This document shows, piece by piece, positions 5,955-8,122 of a stretch of DNA of 8,122 nucleotides. A program made the position numbers and the translations under genes. Source of the stretch: Candidatus Bipolaricaulota bacterium (GTDB lineage: Bacteria > Bipolaricaulota > Bipolaricaulia > Bipolaricaulales > Bipolaricaulaceae). Positions within the stretch are counted from its first letter, which is position 1; the number at the start of each line of letters is the position of its first letter. The notes under the pieces are model-generated. The model was not told the DNA's origin. It saw only the letters and a program-made list of their open reading frames with translations, and did not search any database. The stretch covers positions 1 through 8,122 of the forward strand of contig JAGGRX010000032.1 of the NCBI GenBank assembly GCA_021159405.1. The letters run 5' to 3'.

Positions 5955-7237
5955 TATCTGTATGCCGCCGGTACATACTCCGGAAGGACCTTCTCCGCGA
6001 ACACGGGCTTAAGCCGGGCGAACCGGAGTCTTCCCTCCACCAGGGGCACGGAAACCATGTCCTCCCCCAGAAGCGGGCGGGCGTAGCGGACGAACTCGTC
6101 TGTCACGTCCGCCCTTTCCCTGTCCACCCAGGCAGGGGGGAAGGGCCGGTCCTTTCCTGCCACTTCCGAGAGGGGCACGGCCTCGTACTCCGCCCGGTAG
6201 ATCCCCCCCGGCGCCCGCAGGATGGTGGCCATCACCCCACTTGTCCCCTCAGCGGCGAGGAGCACAGCTTTCCGCCCCACCTGGTAGGCCTCCGCGAGGT
6301 CCACGGGCGAGGCGTAGAGGATGGCGTCGCGCTGCTCGGTGCCGGGGACCTGGCCCCGGGCAAGCCCCCGGGCCGGAAGGCCCACGTCGTTCAGGTGGTT
6401 CACCAGGATCTGGGCCACCGTGGCGCGCGAGGAGGAGAAGGCGGCGTGTCCGAAGGCGTCCCGGCGCTCCCCCACTTCGGCGAGCTTGAGGCCCTCGGAG
6501 GCCACCACCAAGGCCCGCCCGTGCCGCCGCACCATGTCGGCCACGAGGTCGGTGATTTCCTCAAGGCCAGGGTTCATCTCTGGGAGAAATATCAAGAGGG
6601 GAAACTCTCGCTCGGGGTCAGCCAGGCGGGCCGCCGCCGGGATGTAGCCCACCCGCCGGCCCATGGCCTGGACCACGAGCACGGGGTCGGCCGGGGCCGA
6701 GCCCCGGTTCTCCTCCTCCAAGGCTTGGACCGTCCAGGCCCAATACCGGGCCACCGACCCGTAGCCCGGGGTGTGGTCCACGAGTCGGAACTCTGGATCC
6801 CCTAGGTCGTTGTCGATCGTCTTGGGGACTCCAACCACGGTGAGCTCATAGCCCGCCCGCTCGGCGGCCTGGGCCACCTTGAGACAGACCTCCTGGGTGT
6901 CATTTCCCCCGATCCCGAAGAAGTAGCCGATTTCGTGGGCACGGAAGACATCGATGATCCGGGAGAGGTCCTCCTCGCTTTCGAGCTTGTAACGAGCTGT
7001 ACCGATGGCCCCAGCGGCCGGGGTAGTCCTGAGGAGGGCGAGCTCCTGCCGGGGCTGGGCCGAAAGGTCCAAAAGCTCCTCCCGCAGGACCCCCAGGATC
7101 CCGTGCCAGGCCCCGTACACCTTGCCGAATCGCTCGGGCAGTGCGAAGCAGGTCTCCACCACCCCGCGCAGGGAGCTATTGATCACCGGGGTGGGCCCCC
7201 CGCCCATGGCTACCACCACATTCCTCGACTTACTCAT
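5954..7237 (-). CDS. 6-phosphofructokinase-family kinase, predicted pyrophosphate-dependent
   Basis: A phosphofructokinase (PfkA-superfamily) enzyme of 427 residues, longer than the roughly 320 of ATP-type bacterial PfkA. The donor-binding N-terminus is GGGPTPVINSSLRG (12-25). The donor-site motif is GGNDT (110-114), with Asp in place of the Gly of the ATP-type GGDGS. The catalytic loop is PKTIDND (138-144), with Lys139 where ATP enzymes have Gly. Both substitutions mark pyrophosphate-using enzymes. D142 is the expected base. MGR (192-194) and SEG (247-249) of the sugar-phosphate site are kept. The segment aligned with the usual IQRGG loop reads GTEQRD (299-304), which is unusual. The ATG at 7237 is preferred over a TTG at 7285 because AGGAGG lies 5 bases upstream. 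The role may be a reversible glycolytic step, or phosphorylation of another sugar or sugar acid made by the operon. Confidence 0.85.
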   Translation of the reverse strand: MSKSRNVVVAMGGGPTPVINSSLRGVVETCFALPERFGKVYGAWHGILGVLREELLDLSAQPRQELALLRTTPAAGAIGTARYKLESEEDLSRIIDVFRAHEIGYFFGIGGNDTQEVCLKVAQAAERAGYELTVVGVPKTIDNDLGDPEFRLVDHTPGYGSVARYWAWTVQALEEENRGSAPADPVLVVQAMGRRVGYIPAAARLADPEREFPLLIFLPEMNPGLEEITDLVADMVRRHGRALVVASEGLKLAEVGERRDAFGHAAFSSSRATVAQILVNHLNDVGLPARGLARGQVPGTEQRDAILYASPVDLAEAYQVGRKAVLLAAEGTSGVMATILRAPGGIYRAEYEAVPLSEVAGKDRPFPPAWVDRERADVTDEFVRYARPLLGEDMVSVPLVEGRLRFARLKPVFAEKVLPEYVPAAYR

Positions 7238-7242
7238 CCCTG

Positions 7243-7248
7243 CCTCCT
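7243..7248 (-). promoter_or_regulatory. Shine-Dalgarno site deciding the PFK-like start
   Basis: AGGAGG on the - strand lies 5 bases before the ATG at 7237. The longer frame begins with a TTG at 7285 that has no comparable site, and the 16 extra residues do not look like PFK sequence. The ATG is therefore the better start. Confidence 0.75.
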
Positions 7249-7294
7249 CTGCCGAAATGATCCTGGCTGACCGAGGCTTTTGCAAACCTTTTCA

Positions 7295-7329
7295 TCGCCA
7301 CCCGTCACGCGTCACTCGTTAGGCGTCAC
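7295..7329 (-). repeat. Heptamer tandem repeat, five units (SDR-PFK gap)
   Basis: Read in the coding sense from 7329 down, the sequence divides without gaps into GTGACGC, CTAACGA, GTGACGC, GTGACGG, GTGGCGA. The first and third units are identical, the fourth and fifth differ from them at one and two bases, and the second is the most diverged. The array begins 5 bases after the SDR stop. Its GTGAYNN consensus matches the array at 5934-5954. Confidence 0.72.
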
Positions 7330-7334
7330 AGCCT

Positions 7335-8122
7335 TTACACGCCGGAGTAAGCGGAAAAGCCCCCGTCGATGGGGATGACGACCCCGGTGACGAAAGACGC
7401 AGACGGGGAGAGCAGCCACCGCACCGCCCCGATCAAGTCCTCTGGACTTCCGAACCTGCCCATGGGGGTGTGGTCTATGATCTGCTTCCCCCGGGGCGTG
7501 AGCTCCCCCCGCTCGTCCAGGAGCAAAAATCGGTTCTGCTCGGTGAGGAAGAACCCCGGGGCGATGGCGACGACGCGGATCGCAGGAGAGTACTCCTGGG
7601 CCATGTGCACCGCCAGCCACTGGGTGAAGTTGGCCACCGCCGCCTTGGCGGCAGAGTAAGCTGGGATCCTGGTCAGGGGCCGGATGGCGTTCATGGAGGC
7701 GATGTTCAGGATCACCCCCTCCCCTTTTTCCGCCATCGCCTTCCCGAACACTTGGCAGGCGAGGAATGTTCCCATGAAGTTGAGGTCGAACACGAACCGG
7801 ACCGCGTCCTCGGGGAGCTCAAAGAAGGGGACTTCTTTGCTGGTCGTAGCTTTAGGGTGGTTGCCGCCGGCCCCGTTTATCAGGAAGTCCACGTGGCCGA
7901 AGGCCTTCAAGGTCTCCTCAAGGGCGCTCTCGAGGTCCTGGCGGGAGAGGACGTTGGTCTTGATGGCCAGGCCGTCCGAGCCCGCCTTACGCACCCTTTC
8001 CAAGGCGGCCTGCGCCTTTTCCTCTGCCAGGTCCAAGAGGACGCATCTTACGCCCTCCTTCGCCAGGCCCTCGGCTATGGCCGAGCACAGCACCCCGCCC
8101 CCGCCCGTGATCACCGCTACCT
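7335..8122 (-). CDS. Short-chain dehydrogenase/reductase, probable D-mannonate oxidoreductase (fructuronate reductase) type; N-terminus outside window
   Basis: Classical SDR-fold NAD(P)-dependent oxidoreductase. The frame is open to the right edge: codons for Val-Ala precede the GTG at 8114, and VAVITGGGG is the normal first strand and glycine motif, so the true start lies roughly 10 residues further out. Counting from the codon at 8114, the dinucleotide motif TGGGGVL is at 3-9, the NNAG-like INGAGG at 79-84, and the catalytic triad is S140 (IASMNA), Y153 and K157 (AYSAAKA). The C-terminal part, with TEQNRFLL, DHTPMGRFGSPEDLIGA and the ending DGGFSAYSGV, resembles from memory the SDR-type mannonate oxidoreductase (UxuB/YjmF-like) subgroup. 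That enzyme interconverts D-fructuronate and D-mannonate. Gluconate 5-dehydrogenase is the main alternative. This is the first visible gene of the operon; its promoter lies outside the window. Confidence 0.85.
   Translation of the reverse strand, partial: VAVITGGGGVLCSAIAEGLAKEGVRCVLLDLAEEKAQAALERVRKAGSDGLAIKTNVLSRQDLESALEETLKAFGHVDFLINGAGGNHPKATTSKEVPFFELPEDAVRFVFDLNFMGTFLACQVFGKAMAEKGEGVILNIASMNAIRPLTRIPAYSAAKAAVANFTQWLAVHMAQEYSPAIRVVAIAPGFFLTEQNRFLLLDERGELTPRGKQIIDHTPMGRFGSPEDLIGAVRWLLSPSASFVTGVVIPIDGGFSAYSGV

Larger units (their letters stand above)
7238..7334 (-). other. Intergenic region between SDR and PFK-like genes
   Basis: This 97-base gap, the longest inside the operon, carries the heptamer array right after the SDR stop. 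Next, on the - strand, comes a small potential hairpin GGTTT-GCAA-AAGCC (7288-7275): 5 bp with one G-U pair and a GNRA-type loop. The PFK ribosome site follows. No clear -35/-10 pair and no T-run were seen, so it looks like a spacer inside one transcript. Confidence 0.5.

Noticed and set aside
7238..7285. Upstream TTG start for the PFK-like gene
   Set aside because: No ribosome site was seen for it and the extra residues do not resemble PFK; the ATG at 7237 has AGGAGG at proper spacing.
7295..7329. CRISPR array or riboswitch in the SDR-PFK gap
   Set aside because: The repeat unit is 7 bases with no spacers, far too short for CRISPR, and no aptamer-like fold was recognised.

Overview
The window is GC-rich DNA densely packed with genes on both strands. 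It looks bacterial: every start with visible upstream sequence has a strong Shine-Dalgarno site, the one tRNA gene encodes its own CCA end, and a sigma-70-type promoter sits in front of that tRNA. The short-form LeuC/LeuD enzyme, a predicted pyrophosphate-type phosphofructokinase and a nickel-dependent LarA-family enzyme fit an anaerobic, possibly thermophilic, deep-branching bacterium. The lineage cannot be fixed from this sequence.

Left part (1-2082, + strand): the end of a leucine/branched-chain amino acid operon. It holds the C-terminal half of leuC, a complete leuD and a complete ilvE, packed so tightly that leuD and ilvE overlap by 11 bases. LeuC and LeuD form the isopropylmalate isomerase of leucine synthesis. 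IlvE performs the final transamination for leucine, isoleucine and valine.

Boundary (2083-2335): a tRNA-Thr(CGU) gene on the - strand converges on ilvE with only four bases between them. Behind it lie its own promoter and a hairpin plus T-run that terminates the next - strand operon.

Right part (2336-8122, - strand, read right to left): a five-gene carbohydrate operon. The order is a short-chain dehydrogenase resembling SDR-type D-mannonate oxidoreductase (cut by the right edge), a phosphofructokinase-like enzyme with pyrophosphate-type residues, a HAD-superfamily hydrolase, 6-phosphogluconate dehydrogenase (gnd), and a LarA-family nickel-dependent 2-hydroxyacid racemase/epimerase. The last three genes are chained by 4-base start/stop overlaps. 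The first two junctions are gaps carrying a degenerate 7-base tandem repeat (GTGAYNN in the coding sense).

The gene set suggests an undescribed sugar-acid route. The SDR would interconvert fructuronate and mannonate, the LarA homologue would epimerise an aldonate at C2 (for example mannonate to gluconate), a phosphorylation step would follow, and Gnd would oxidatively decarboxylate 6-phosphogluconate to ribulose 5-phosphate. The reactions of the SDR, LarA homologue, PFK-like enzyme and HAD protein are inferred from family and context, not shown.
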